Positions 9,470-18,560 are shown, counted from the first letter of the stretch. The stretch is DNA of 64,000 bases from GCA-003244245 sp052390495 (GCA_052390495.1 JBQTGW010000146.1:1-64000); one strand, 5' to 3'. The notes: a model not told the origin generated them from the sequence alone. Numbers and translations: made by a program.

Positions 9470-9880
9470 GAATTGCAGCAGACTCCGGCCGTCCCGTCTG
9501 ACTCCCCCCAGCGGGACGGCCGGCTCCAGAGCACGGCGGGGCCGGGAAGCATTCCGAACGCCCCCGGCCTCGCCGTGCGCCATTCGATGACCAGATCCCA
9601 CCGAACTCCGGCACGTCATTGCTGGTAAGTGAAGGCGCAACATGACTGCCTCGATAGGACGGGGCGGCCACCACGGGCCACGGAGGACGACAGTGTGGGC
9701 CTGCTGGGCACGCTCCTCCCGCGACGGCCAGGTACACGCGTTCCCCCTGGTGGAGGGTCCGTTGGACCGCGATCGCGAGGCAATGTGCTCCCACACCGCC
9801 ACACCCGCGCAATTGGACTCCAGAGCCGACGGCCCACGCTGCCCGTTGTGCGCACTGGGTTCAAGAACGCCACCATGACC
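9470..9880 (+). other. Non-coding stretch before the dispersed repeat
   Basis: All six frames contain only short or Arg/Gly/Pro-rich ORFs typical of antisense GC-rich DNA. I see no domain, RNA gene or strong hairpin. Together with 9052-9256 it looks like decayed accessory DNA. Confidence 0.4.
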
Positions 9881-9937
9881 AGGGCAACGCCATGTTCGCT
9901 CAACGTTCAACGGTAGCGACATCGAGTAGTCACTAAC
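9881..9937 (+). repeat. Dispersed repeat module A, copy 1 (57 bp)
   Basis: This 57-bp block matches 57322-57378 at 48 of 57 positions without gaps. The shared cores are TCGCTCAACGTTCAA and GACATCGAGTAGT; the first contains the palindrome AACGTT. In both places it is followed, about 50-85 bp further on, by tandem copies of the ATTCGGCTCC module. Confidence 0.85.
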
Positions 9938-9964
9938 CCTCCTCCACCCCCCGCGATAACCACA

Positions 9965-10079
9965 ATCCGGCTCCGCATAGGTGCCCAAACCGCGATTCGG
10001 CTCCGAATGGCGGTTTTGGGGCCTCCAGAACCGCGATTCGGCTCCGAATGGCGCTCGGGGTGAAGCTGTGCTGAGCGGG
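9965..10079 (+). repeat. Dispersed repeat module B, copy 1 (41-bp tandem units)
   Basis: Two clear units, gcgattcggctccgaatggc, start at 9992 and 10033, exactly 41 bp apart; a degenerate shorter unit (atccggctccgcat) precedes them. The core ATTCGG-CT-CCGAAT is a perfect 6-2-6 inverted repeat. The tail after the last unit (gctcgggg, then gctgtgctgagcgg) recurs after the single unit at 48346. Three further units with the same 41-bp period lie at 57462-57563. Confidence 0.85.
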
Positions 10080-10469
10080 GAGTTCAGACGTGGTCTCTCT
10101 TTCTGTGGGGTGCGACCTGGAGTCACGAACTCATCACAATCCGTCATCCTGAAGGGGCTCTGCCACCATGACCAACCCCGATCCCCGGTCGACCGCCGAT
10201 TCGAGCGCCCCCAGCGCCACCAGCTCTCGGCGGTCGACCGGCCCTCAGCCCGTAAGGCTCACCGCTCACGGTTCCTAAAAAACGGGCCGAGGACCGTGCG
10301 GGTTGTTTACTCACCGCACGACCCCCGGTTCCCCCCCGGGTTGAGTGGTCCGTTGAGAATCCACGATGACCGCTCCCCCAGCTTCCAACAGCAGTTCCCG
10401 AATAAGTGAAACTTGCTGTTCTGGCATACTCATTCTGCATTATCAGGGCGACCTGTCGTCAACCTGTTG
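10080..10469 (+). other. Intergenic region downstream of rlmB
   Basis: No ORF with coding character is visible. A short GTGCGG/CCGCAC stem with a 12-base loop lies near 10297-10320 but lacks a T-run and is weak evidence for a terminator of rlmB. Confidence 0.4.
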
Positions 10470-11435
10470 TCAACCATTCCTGACGAGCGATTGACGGCGC
10501 AGCCGCGCCACCTCCGCGAGTACGACCCCAGCCGCGACCGACGCATTAAGAGACTCAACCGTTACCGCCATGGGAATTGACACCGTGGCGTCGCAGGTCT
10601 CGTGAACCAGCCGAGACAGCCCGCGACCTTCCGAACCGAGCACCAGCACCAGGGGACCGGTGGCCAGCGGAAAGGAGTCCAGCGGCATCGAACCATCAGC
10701 CGCCAGCCCGACCACCATCAGACCGGCCCCCGCACAGTCCTTGAGGGTACGAGTCAGGTTGGTCGCCCTGGCCACCGGCAGGCGCGCGGCCGTCCCGGCC
10801 GAGGTCCGCCAGGCCACCGCGGTGATCCCGGCCGAGCGCCGCTGCGGCAGCAGCAACCCGTGCGCGCCGAATGCGGCGGCCGAGCGGACCACGGCGCCGA
10901 GGTTGCGCGGATCGGTCACCCCATCCAGCGCGACGAGCAGCGGCGGCGCGCCCGAATCCCGGGCGGCGGCCAGCACATCATCCGGATGGGCGTACTGGTA
11001 GGGCGGCACCTGCAATGCCACCCCCTGGTGCAGCGCGCCCGCGGCGAGGCGGTCCAGATCGGCCCTCGGGACCTCGAGGATGGCCAGCCCCGCGTCGGCG
11101 GCCCGCTGCACGGACTCACTGACCCGATCGTCGGCGTCGACCCCGATCGCAACCTGCAAAGCGGTCGCCGGAACCCCGGCCCGCAGGCATTCCAGCACAG
11201 AATTGCGCCCGAAGACGGTCTCCCCGGCCTCAGTGTCAGTGCGACGGCGGGCCCGGGCAGGCGAACCGGCCCGAGCGGCCCGGCGTTGGGCGGGGTGCCC
11301 CGTCCGGGCCTCGGCGGGCGGCGTGGCCCCGCGACCGCGCAGCCCCTTGGACTTCTGACCGCCAGAGCCGACGACCGCACCTTTCTTGGTTCCCGGCTTG
11401 CGCATGGCGCCCTTACGCCGAGAGTTGCCTGCCAT
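10470..11435 (-). CDS. rlmB: 23S rRNA (guanosine-2'-O-)-methyltransferase RlmB (SpoU/TrmH family)
   Basis: SPOUT-family RNA methyltransferase that uses S-adenosylmethionine to methylate a conserved 23S rRNA guanosine (G2251 in E. coli). After a basic, Arg/Lys/Gly-rich tail of about 70 residues comes the substrate-binding domain (ETVFGRNSVLECL). The knotted catalytic domain has motif 1 DPRNLGAVVRSA, motif 2 LVLGSEGRGLS and motif 3 IPMAVTVESLNASVAAG. Length, 321 residues, fits actinobacterial RlmB with its extended N-terminus. The ATG directly follows the cysS stop, so the two form an operon, the same order as in mycobacteria. Confidence 0.95.
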   Translation of the reverse strand: MAGNSRRKGAMRKPGTKKGAVVGSGGQKSKGLRGRGATPPAEARTGHPAQRRAARAGSPARARRRTDTEAGETVFGRNSVLECLRAGVPATALQVAIGVDADDRVSESVQRAADAGLAILEVPRADLDRLAAGALHQGVALQVPPYQYAHPDDVLAAARDSGAPPLLVALDGVTDPRNLGAVVRSAAAFGAHGLLLPQRRSAGITAVAWRTSAGTAARLPVARATNLTRTLKDCAGAGLMVVGLAADGSMPLDSFPLATGPLVLVLGSEGRGLSRLVHETCDATVSIPMAVTVESLNASVAAGVVLAEVARLRRQSLVRNG

Positions 11436-12845
11436 CTAGCTCAGCCCCTTGACCGTCCACACCGGGCCGTCAGGGGTGTCCTCGACGGCGATCCCGGCGG
11501 TGAGTAACCGGGCCCGTACCGCATCGGCGGCCGCGAAGTCCCGACGCGCCCGAGCCTCGGCACGGTCGGCAAGCATAGCCTCCACCAGGCAGGACAGTGC
11601 CACTGACCCGGCATCCGAGCCCGACGTTGCGCGCCATTGCTCGGACAGCGGGTCCAGGCCCAACACCGCGGTCATCGCGCGCACCGAGCCAGCTGCCGCC
11701 ACGGCTGTCGGGTGGTCCCCGGCGTCCAGCGCGGCGTTGCCCGCACGGACCGCACCGTGGATCGCGGCGAACGCCGCCGGAGTGCCGAGGTCATCGTCCA
11801 GCGCCGCGGCGAACTCCGCGTACCACGTGGTGGGCTCAGGCAACTCGCAGCGTTCCCGAACCCGGCGCACGAACAACTCGACCCGGCGATAGGCGGCGAC
11901 CGCCTCCTGAAGCGCCCCGTCGGAGTACTCGATAGCCGAACGGTAGTGCGCGCTGATCAGGTAGTAGCGCAGCTCCACAGCGCGCACCCGGCGTAGCGTG
12001 GCCGGAATGGACAAGGTGTTGCCCAGCGATTTGGACATCTTCTCGCCGGACAGCGTCACCCAGCCGTTGTGCAGCCAGTACCGGGCGAACCCGTCGCCAG
12101 CCGCCCTGGACTGAGCCCGCTCGTTCTCGTGATGCGGAAAGACCAGGTCCAAGCCACCACCGTGGATGTCGAACTCCGCGCCGAGGTAGGTGGTCGCCAT
12201 CGCCGAGCACTCCAGGTGCCAGCCGGGACGGCCCGGCCCCCAGGGTGTTGGCCAGGACGGCTCACCGGGCTTGGCGCCCTTCCACAGCGTGAAGTCCCGG
12301 GGATCGCGCTTGCGCTGCGCAGCGGATTCACCCTGGGCGGCGGATTCACCCTGGGACACCTCGTCGGGTCGCTGCCCGGACAGCGACCCGTAGTCATCCA
12401 CCGAGCCGACCGCGAAGTAGACGTCACCGCCCGCGGCGTACGCGTGCCCGCGGTCGACCAGCCGCGCCATCACCTCGACCATCTGCGGAACGTGGCCGGT
12501 AGCGCGCGGCAGCGCCGAAGGTGGCAGGCACCCCAGCGCGGTATAGGCGTCCTCGAACGCCCGCTCGTGGGTATAGGCCCACTCCCACCACGGCCTGCCC
12601 GCATCCGCCGCCTTGGCCAGGATCTTGTCGTCGATATCGGTGACGTTGCGGACCAACAACACGTCGTGCCCGGTGGCGACCAGCCAGCGGCGCAGCACGT
12701 CGTAGTTCAACGCCGAGCGCACGTGCCCGATATGGGGCAGACCCTGCACGGTGGCACCACACACGTAGATCGACGCCCGGCCCGGTCGTAGCGGGACGAA
12801 CGCCCGCTGGCTGCGCGTCGCGGTGTCATACAGGTACAAGCTCAC
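11436..12845 (-). CDS. cysS: Cysteinyl-tRNA synthetase
   Basis: Class I aminoacyl-tRNA synthetase that charges tRNA-Cys. The HIGH-type motif is in GLPHIGHVRSALNYD (HIGH itself intact), the zinc ligand Cys in CGATVQG, further zinc-site residues in WHLECSAM and HHENERAQS, and the KMSKS loop in GEKMSKSLGN. Length, 469 residues, is normal. An insertion between the catalytic core and WKGAKPGEPSW carries a short tandem repeat (QGESAAQGESAAQ), encoded by duplicated DNA near 12328-12358. GTG start at 12845. The usual partner upstream, ispF, has been separated from it by about 5.7 kb of inserted genes. Confidence 0.97.
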   Translation of the reverse strand: MSLYLYDTATRSQRAFVPLRPGRASIYVCGATVQGLPHIGHVRSALNYDVLRRWLVATGHDVLLVRNVTDIDDKILAKAADAGRPWWEWAYTHERAFEDAYTALGCLPPSALPRATGHVPQMVEVMARLVDRGHAYAAGGDVYFAVGSVDDYGSLSGQRPDEVSQGESAAQGESAAQRKRDPRDFTLWKGAKPGEPSWPTPWGPGRPGWHLECSAMATTYLGAEFDIHGGGLDLVFPHHENERAQSRAAGDGFARYWLHNGWVTLSGEKMSKSLGNTLSIPATLRRVRAVELRYYLISAHYRSAIEYSDGALQEAVAAYRRVELFVRRVRERCELPEPTTWYAEFAAALDDDLGTPAAFAAIHGAVRAGNAALDAGDHPTAVAAAGSVRAMTAVLGLDPLSEQWRATSGSDAGSVALSCLVEAMLADRAEARARRDFAAADAVRARLLTAGIAVEDTPDGPVWTVKGLS

Positions 12846-12992
12846 GCCGCGATCTTAGAGCGTGGTTCCGCCCCCGATGGCACCCGCCGCTCGCCGTGGC
12901 GACCGATGCGCTCAAAGATGCTACCGGCGTCAGGTGTGGACAACTGGACCAAACGCCTCCGGAACAACACTGACTGTGGCTATGCTCCCGGC

Positions 12993-13334
12993 ATGACTTC
13001 GCCGGACCTATCCCGCCGCGTTGCGTCCCACACCGAGGATCTCCGCGTTCTCGGCGACGACATCCTGCAGATCAGGGACGATGTGGCTGAGATCAGATTG
13101 GTGCAGGTCGAGCACGGCGCAAAGCTGGAAGCGCTGACCGGCCAGTACCGCGAGCTCTCCGGCCAGTACCGCGAGCTCTCCGGCCAGGTCGGCGAGCTCT
13201 CCGGCCAGTACCGCGAGCTCTCCGGCCAGTACCGAGAGCTCTCCGGCCAGGTCGGCGAGCTGCGCAGCCGTATGGACGAGGGCTTCGCCGCGATCCTGCG
13301 CCGCCTGGGCGAGGAACCCATCTCGACCTCCTGA
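12993..13334 (+). CDS. Small coiled-coil protein built from perfect heptad repeats
   Basis: A 113-residue soluble protein starting at ATG 12993. The N-terminal half is a mixed-charge helix (DDILQIRDDVAEIRLVQVE). The middle is six tandem heptads, GQYRELS four times interleaved with GQVGELS/R, followed by RMDEGFAAILRRLGEE. The pattern predicts a continuous parallel coiled coil. The N-terminal part resembles small actinobacterial proteins that pair a predicted coiled coil with a regulator or toxin, but I recognise no named family. It sits alone upstream of the Ser/Thr kinase on the same strand, at the left end of the segment inserted between cysS and ispF. Confidence 0.65.
   Translation: MTSPDLSRRVASHTEDLRVLGDDILQIRDDVAEIRLVQVEHGAKLEALTGQYRELSGQYRELSGQVGELSGQYRELSGQYRELSGQVGELRSRMDEGFAAILRRLGEEPISTS
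13140..13265 (+). repeat. Six tandem 21-bp repeats encoding heptads
   Basis: Six consecutive 21-bp units. Units 1, 2, 4 and 5 are nearly identical (ggccagtaccgcgagctct core) and units 3 and 6 share ggccaggtcggcgagct. The higher-order pattern is a duplicated three-unit block of 63 bp. Unit length equals one heptad, so copy-number change would lengthen or shorten the coiled coil in frame. Confidence 0.9.
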
Positions 13335-13583
13335 TCCACAGGGCCGCAGGCCGCCCTGATCACCTCCCACCGTCACGCACCTCGACGATCAGGCAACCCT
13401 TTCATCCTCCGCTCGGGACAAGTTTTCCTTCAGACCTGGGGTATTCAGTCACGGATGTCTATCAGTTACCCAACGTGGCAGCTCCGTGAAAGGATCTGGC
13501 TCGATCTAGGACGGCGTACTGGCCAGTGAGTTCCGCCGTGATGATCTCCGTGATGAAACCGCAGGGTGTGAACGGGAGGTTCG

Positions 13584-16265
13584 ATGGACCCGGAGACCGT
13601 CGTCTTCGATCGGTACGAGTTGCACGAGCAGATCGGTGCCGGCGGGACGAGTGTGGTCTGGCGGGCGACTGACCAGCTCCTGCACCAGACCGTCGCGCTC
13701 AAACGGGTCTCCTTCGCCGCCCTGGGCGGTGAGCAGGCCCAGCTCACCCGGGACCGCGCGCTGCGCGAAGCCCGTCTCGCCGCCCAACTCCGCAGCCACC
13801 CGAACGTCGTCGCCGTCTACGACGTGTTGGTCGACCAGGGCGACATCTGGCTCGTCATGGAATACCTCCCCGCCCGCAGCCTGCGCGACATTCTCAACAC
13901 CCACGGGCCGCTCGACCCCGCCGAGGTCGCCCGGATCGGCGCCGATCTCGCCGACGCCCTGGCCGCCGCACACGCCCGCAGCATCGAACACCGTGACGTC
14001 AAACCCGGCAACGTCCTCATCGGCACGGACGGCGTCACCAAACTCACCGACTTCGGCATCTCACATCTCGCCGGGGACACCCATCTGACCATCACCGGAA
14101 TCACCGGCACCCCCGCCTACTTCGCCCCCGAAGTCGTCGGCACCGGCGAATCCAGCCCCGCGTCGGACGTGTTCTCCCTCGGCGCCACTCTCTATGCCGC
14201 CGTCGAAGGCCAGCCCCCGTTCGGCACCGACGACAACACCTTCCGGCTGCTCAACATCGTCCGAACCGGCATCATCCGCCCGCCCACCCGCGCCGGGCAG
14301 CTGGAGCCACTCCTGCTGCGGCTCCTCCAGCTCAACCCCGCCATCCGGCCCGACGCCGCGACCACCCGGGACCTACTCACCCAAAACCGCAGCCGCACCC
14401 CCGCCGGGGGCATCCGGTCCGGCAAGTCAACACCACCCAGGCCACGGCGCTGGTGGCCGCCTAGTCGCCGCGCCGCTGTCGCTGCGGGCGCAGTGCTCAG
14501 CGTCGTCGCGGTCGCCGTTGTTGTGGGGATCGGGACCAACCTGCTCACCGACCGCTCCGGCAAGGTGGAGCCGCCCTCCACCGCCGGTCTGCCGACCAAC
14601 ATGAACGATCCACGCGAGGCCGATCCCTGCGCCCTGATCAACCTCGACTCCCTGCGCGCCTTCGGTCAGCCACGGTTCACAGCATCACCCTTGCTGGAGA
14701 GTTGCGAGGTCACCATCACGACCCCCGGCAACGTCGAGACCAACCTCCAGGTGATCTTCTACCCGCCCGGCGAGTCGGTTTCCGAGCTCGGCGAAACAGC
14801 TCGGCAGGTCATCGGCCTGCCCGTAGTCCGGATGGATCGGGTCGGCGTCGCCGGGACGACTGGCTGCCAAAACTGGATCGCCCCGCCCGGCCAGCCGTGG
14901 GCTACCATCACCGCTTTCCCTTATCGAAATGGATCAGAAGAGCTGTGTGCGATGACCGAGACCGCCACAACCGCCGCCGCTGACACGATCGCCCGCAACG
15001 GGGGCGTCATCCCCGCCAAGCCCAACCGCAACGCAGGCTACGCACTGGCCCTTACCGACGCCTGCGCCACCCTGGACAACACCACCCTCACCAAGGTCCC
15101 CGGCCTCGACCCGAACGCGCAATCCCCCGGCTTCGCCGACTGGTCCTGCTCATGGGGAACAGCAGGCAACGGTACCCAGGTCCAACTTCACTTCGGGCTA
15201 CGCGATTCGTTCGACGGCCTCGGAGATCCCAGTACCCCCATTGCAGGAAAGACCACCTACCGCGTCAGCAAGCCAGGTAACTGCGACGTCTATGTGGTGC
15301 ACCGACCCGCCCCCACCGGCTCAGGTGTCGCCGAAATATTCGTCCTCAGTGTCGCCACCACCGTGCTGCCCGAAATCGAAGCCTGTAACCAGGCCACCGA
15401 CCTCGCGACCGTCGCCGAAGAACAACTGCGCAGAAATCCGCGGGATGCCAATCCGTGTGCCCTGATCAACCTCGACTCCCTGCGCCCCTTCGGTGAGCCA
15501 CGGTTCACGACGGGGCCCTGGCTGCAAAGCTGCCAGGCCAATATCGAAACCACCAATAACGACAACGTCGAGCTACGGGTGATCTTCGGCGACCACGAAC
15601 CGGCGTCCGAGCTCGAGGGAGAACCCCAGCAGATAGGCGAGCGGACTGTGGTCCGCTCGCGCATTGTCGACTATTGGGGTACCCAAGCGTGCCGGAACTA
15701 CCTTGTCCTGAACCCCGACCAACCTAAGGTCATCATCTACACTCTCACATACGACGACGAAGTCATCGACCTGTGCGCGGTGGCCGAAATCGCCACAACC
15801 GCCGCCATCGAGGCGCTCGACCGGGACGCAGGCATCACCTACACCCCGGACCGCACCGCGAGCTACTCCCACGCAGGCAGTGACGCCTGCTCCCTGCTGG
15901 ACAACAACACGCTCACCACGGTTCCCGGCCTCGACCCAGACCAGTCCCCCGGCTACGCCAACTGGTCCTGCCACTGGGACACAAAAGACGAAGACCACGG
16001 CGTGTCACTCTATTTACGGCTGGAAGCGGCAGAACTCTCCAACTACTACTTGGAAGAGCTACAGCCCACCACCATCGCGGGGAAACAGGCGTTCCTCGAC
16101 AGCAGCGAAGAAAAACGCTGTAGCGCCCATGTCGTACACCGGTCCACCCCCACCGCCACCGAAATGCTCGAAATACACGTCGAAGCTCCCCTAGCCGCTG
16201 ACGAGCTCTGCACCCTGGCCACCAACCTGGCCACCACCGCCGAAAAAAACCTCCCCGAAGCGTGA
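13584..16265 (+). CDS. Transmembrane Ser/Thr protein kinase with duplicated extracellular DUF3558-like sensor
   Basis: Residues 10-265 are a Hanks-type kinase domain with glycine loop GAGGTSVVWRA, Lys40 (VALKRV), catalytic HRDVKPGN (Asp138), DFGIS at 156-160 and the activation-segment end YFAPEV. A Pro/Arg-rich juxtamembrane stretch leads to one membrane span at about 297-319. The outside region of about 570 residues is a tandem duplication; each half has a DPCALINLDSLR block and a DAC-LLD-NTLT-VPGLDP block with paired cysteines, resembling the DUF3558 secreted lipoprotein family. PASTA repeats are absent. The layout suggests a receptor kinase sensing an external ligand. ATG 13584 follows GGGAGG. 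Substrates are unknown; the downstream XRE regulator is a possible target by position only. Confidence 0.92.
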   Translation: MDPETVVFDRYELHEQIGAGGTSVVWRATDQLLHQTVALKRVSFAALGGEQAQLTRDRALREARLAAQLRSHPNVVAVYDVLVDQGDIWLVMEYLPARSLRDILNTHGPLDPAEVARIGADLADALAAAHARSIEHRDVKPGNVLIGTDGVTKLTDFGISHLAGDTHLTITGITGTPAYFAPEVVGTGESSPASDVFSLGATLYAAVEGQPPFGTDDNTFRLLNIVRTGIIRPPTRAGQLEPLLLRLLQLNPAIRPDAATTRDLLTQNRSRTPAGGIRSGKSTPPRPRRWWPPSRRAAVAAGAVLSVVAVAVVVGIGTNLLTDRSGKVEPPSTAGLPTNMNDPREADPCALINLDSLRAFGQPRFTASPLLESCEVTITTPGNVETNLQVIFYPPGESVSELGETARQVIGLPVVRMDRVGVAGTTGCQNWIAPPGQPWATITAFPYRNGSEELCAMTETATTAAADTIARNGGVIPAKPNRNAGYALALTDACATLDNTTLTKVPGLDPNAQSPGFADWSCSWGTAGNGTQVQLHFGLRDSFDGLGDPSTPIAGKTTYRVSKPGNCDVYVVHRPAPTGSGVAEIFVLSVATTVLPEIEACNQATDLATVAEEQLRRNPRDANPCALINLDSLRPFGEPRFTTGPWLQSCQANIETTNNDNVELRVIFGDHEPASELEGEPQQIGERTVVRSRIVDYWGTQACRNYLVLNPDQPKVIIYTLTYDDEVIDLCAVAEIATTAAIEALDRDAGITYTPDRTASYSHAGSDACSLLDNNTLTTVPGLDPDQSPGYANWSCHWDTKDEDHGVSLYLRLEAAELSNYYLEELQPTTIAGKQAFLDSSEEKRCSAHVVHRSTPTATEMLEIHVEAPLAADELCTLATNLATTAEKNLPEA

Positions 16266-16304
16266 CCTCGACTGCCGGAAAGCTCGCTGCGCTACGCTCT
16301 GCGG

Positions 16305-17633
16305 GTGGAATGGACCCCCACCCGGATCCGCCTGCTCCGTGAGACCGGGCTGTGCTTGCCCCAGGACAAGTTCGCCAAAGAGCTGGGATTCGACAAGCGG
16401 ACGATCGGCAACGCCGAACGCGGCACCCACCCGCCGAGCCTGGCGTTGCGCCGCGCACTGGACGAAGCCTTGGAGCAAACTTCCGACGCGCAGCGCAACC
16501 GCTTCCTCGCCGCCATCGCTGCCGATCAGGGCACCATCCCGACGGTATCCACGCCGGGAGATAGGGACCATCCCGGCGCGCGCGAATCCCAGGTGAGTGC
16601 CACCCATAGCAGTTCAGCCGTGGCGGGTCATCCGATTCGCACGCTCGATGGCTTGCGCAGTGCGGTCCTGGGCTCACCGGTACCGGTGAGCGCCCCGGTG
16701 ACACCCTCAGCAACGGACGTCATGGCCACCACCGTGCAGGTTCACCGCCTCTACCACCTCGCCGACTACGACGCTGCCGCACAACTCCTGCCCGACGTCC
16801 TCACCTGTCTGCGAAGCGGAGTCGGTACGGACCGCGATCCCGACGAATGTCTCGTCGGCACGGTAACCACGCGGCATACGAAGGCTGCTGCCTATATCGC
16901 CGCCGCCAAGCTCGCCACGAAGCTCGGTGATGTGGGTTTGGCCTCGGTGGCAGCGGATCGTGCCATGACGGCAGCCATGGAGAGCGAACACCCGGCGCTG
17001 GCCGGTGCCGCAACCTACCAGGTGGCGTGCGCACTCCTACTCACCGGCGAACTAACCGATGCTGAACAGGTGGTCACCGTCGGAGCAGAGAATATTGCCA
17101 GCATCGCTGCGACTTCGCACCTGAACTGCCGCCAGGAAGAAGCGCTTTCAGTGCGGGGTTCTTTGCTGTTACTGCACTCCATCATCGCCGCACGTCGCGG
17201 GGATGATAACGTGGCGCAGGACGCTCTGCGCGACGCCGGTCAGCTAGCTGCGCAACTCGATTGTGACGGCAACTGGCTCTGGACCGCCTTTGGCCCCACC
17301 AACGTCGCCATACATCAATTGTCTGTCCAGTCCCGGCTTGGTAATGCCAAACTGGCCAGGCAGCTTGGCGAGACCATCGACACCGATTCCTTACCTGCCA
17401 TGTTGCGTGGTCGTCGCTCGCAGGTGCACCTCGAGCTGGGCTGGGCTGCCGCTGGCCAAGGTGACGATGCCTTGGCAGTCCTGCACCTACTCGAAGCGGA
17501 GCGGATCGCCGCACAAGCCGTGTCGCGCAACAAGTCAGCCACAAGGTTGCTCAGCATCCTGCTGGCCCGAGAGCGCCGGAGCGTCACGCCCGGCCTGCGG
17601 GGGCTGGCGTCCCGGGCTGGATTGCTTTCATGA
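16305..17633 (+). CDS. XRE-family helix-turn-helix regulator with TPR-like C-terminal region
   Basis: Residues 5-60 form a Cro/C1 helix-turn-helix (LPQDKFAKELGFDKRTIGNAERGT). The remainder is rich in Ala/Leu helices (AYIAAAKLATKLGDVGLASVAADRAM; GRRSQVHLELGWAAAGQGDD) in the style of TPR-containing actinobacterial regulators. The GTG at 16305 has no clear Shine-Dalgarno. Its stop overlaps the ATG of the flavoprotein gene by 4 bp. XRE regulator plus flavoprotein pairs occur in actinobacteria, and the two probably act together. It follows the kinase on the same strand after about 40 bp, so co-transcription is likely. Confidence 0.85.
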   Translation: MEWTPTRIRLLRETGLCLPQDKFAKELGFDKRTIGNAERGTHPPSLALRRALDEALEQTSDAQRNRFLAAIAADQGTIPTVSTPGDRDHPGARESQVSATHSSSAVAGHPIRTLDGLRSAVLGSPVPVSAPVTPSATDVMATTVQVHRLYHLADYDAAAQLLPDVLTCLRSGVGTDRDPDECLVGTVTTRHTKAAAYIAAAKLATKLGDVGLASVAADRAMTAAMESEHPALAGAATYQVACALLLTGELTDAEQVVTVGAENIASIAATSHLNCRQEEALSVRGSLLLLHSIIAARRGDDNVAQDALRDAGQLAAQLDCDGNWLWTAFGPTNVAIHQLSVQSRLGNAKLARQLGETIDTDSLPAMLRGRRSQVHLELGWAAAGQGDDALAVLHLLEAERIAAQAVSRNKSATRLLSILLARERRSVTPGLRGLASRAGLLS

Positions 17634-18193
17634 GCGAAGCGCAGCAGAGACCGATGCTCTACCTCGTCGGCTGCGCCGCGCCGCCCGTCCAGCACATCGA
17701 CGGCCTGATCGAATTGCTGCACCAAGCAGGTTGGGAAGTCTGCGTCATTCCTACACCGCGTGCGGCGAGCTGGATAGACGACCATGCACTCGCCCAGCAG
17801 ACCGGCTACCCCGTCCGGCACGATCACAAGCTCCCAGATGATCCAGACTCACTGCCACGGGCGAACACCATTGCCGTGGTGCCCGCCACATTCAACACCA
17901 TCAACAAATGGGCGGCCGGCATCAGTGACACGTTCGCGCTGGGCATACTCAACGAAGCAATTGGGCTCAGGATACCTATCATTGTGGTGCCTTACGCCAA
18001 GCCGAGCTTAGCGGCGCATCCTGAATATGGCAGAAATCTGGTGAAGCTTACCGAGTGGGGTGTGAACGTGCTACCGAACGAGGTGATTCGGGTGCGGGCG
18101 CAGGAGCACGATCCCGAGACGGACGATAACGACAAACCAGCACCGATCTTCTCTTGGTGGCCGGTGGTAGAGGCAGTAACAAGAACTCTTTGA
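17630..18193 (+). CDS. Flavoprotein (PF02441-like, phosphopantothenoylcysteine-decarboxylase fold)
   Basis: A 187-residue protein with the fold of flavin-dependent Cys decarboxylases. LYLVGCAAPPVQHIDGLIELL begins a Rossmann-like strand-helix; NTIAVVPATFNTINKWAAGISD matches the flavin-binding PxTxNT-x-K-x(A)GI-x-D motif; and VVPYAKPSLAAHPEY forms the late loop. The histidine used by true PPC decarboxylases is not evident, so it may bind FMN for another reaction or serve as a cofactor-sensing partner of the upstream regulator. It is translationally coupled to the XRE gene through an ATGA overlap. A separate full-length coaBC would be needed for CoA synthesis and is not in this window. Confidence 0.8.
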   Translation: MSEAQQRPMLYLVGCAAPPVQHIDGLIELLHQAGWEVCVIPTPRAASWIDDHALAQQTGYPVRHDHKLPDDPDSLPRANTIAVVPATFNTINKWAAGISDTFALGILNEAIGLRIPIIVVPYAKPSLAAHPEYGRNLVKLTEWGVNVLPNEVIRVRAQEHDPETDDNDKPAPIFSWWPVVEAVTRTL

Positions 18194-18321
18194 GTTGTGG
18201 CTAGAGGCACTTCGTGACCAAGGTGGGCGCAAGCTCGCATTGGTTGAGCAGGATCAGGTGTTCTGGCCCACCCGTGTGCACAACACCGCTCCATGTCAGG
18301 GTGCCTCGGTAGCTTCGACGG

Positions 18322-18560
18322 GTGATCTCTAGTGCGTTAACAACGTGGCGGGAGACGAGGTCTGCACGCCTCGATCGGCTGGTGCAGACCCGACTCATGG
18401 TCGGCCAGTCGGCGCCGTGGGCAGCGGACGAGCTTGATCAGGCGCTGGTGCTCCGGGTCGCCAGCGAGTTCCAAGGATTCGCCCGCGAGCTCCACGACGA
18501 CGCGGTGCGCCTCATCACAGAGGCCGTCGGCGTAGCGAGCCAGCAACGTTCGGGTCAGAA
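18322..18560 (+). pseudogene. Truncated hypothetical gene at the edge of the inserted segment
   Basis: From GTG 18322 the frame reads LTTWRETRSARLDRLVQTRL and VLRVASEFQGFARELHDDAVRLI, a helical sequence resembling a family of actinobacterial hypothetical proteins with a SEFQGFARDLHDEA-type motif. It then runs into the antisense of ispF with loss of coding character. I read it as an N-terminal fragment whose remainder was removed when the segment joined ispF. No function is known to me. Confidence 0.45.

Noticed and set aside
9257..10147. 296-codon minus-strand ORF across the first repeat locus
   Set aside because: Runs through the palindromic repeats, with no domain and poor codon bias; at most its last 70 codons might be real.
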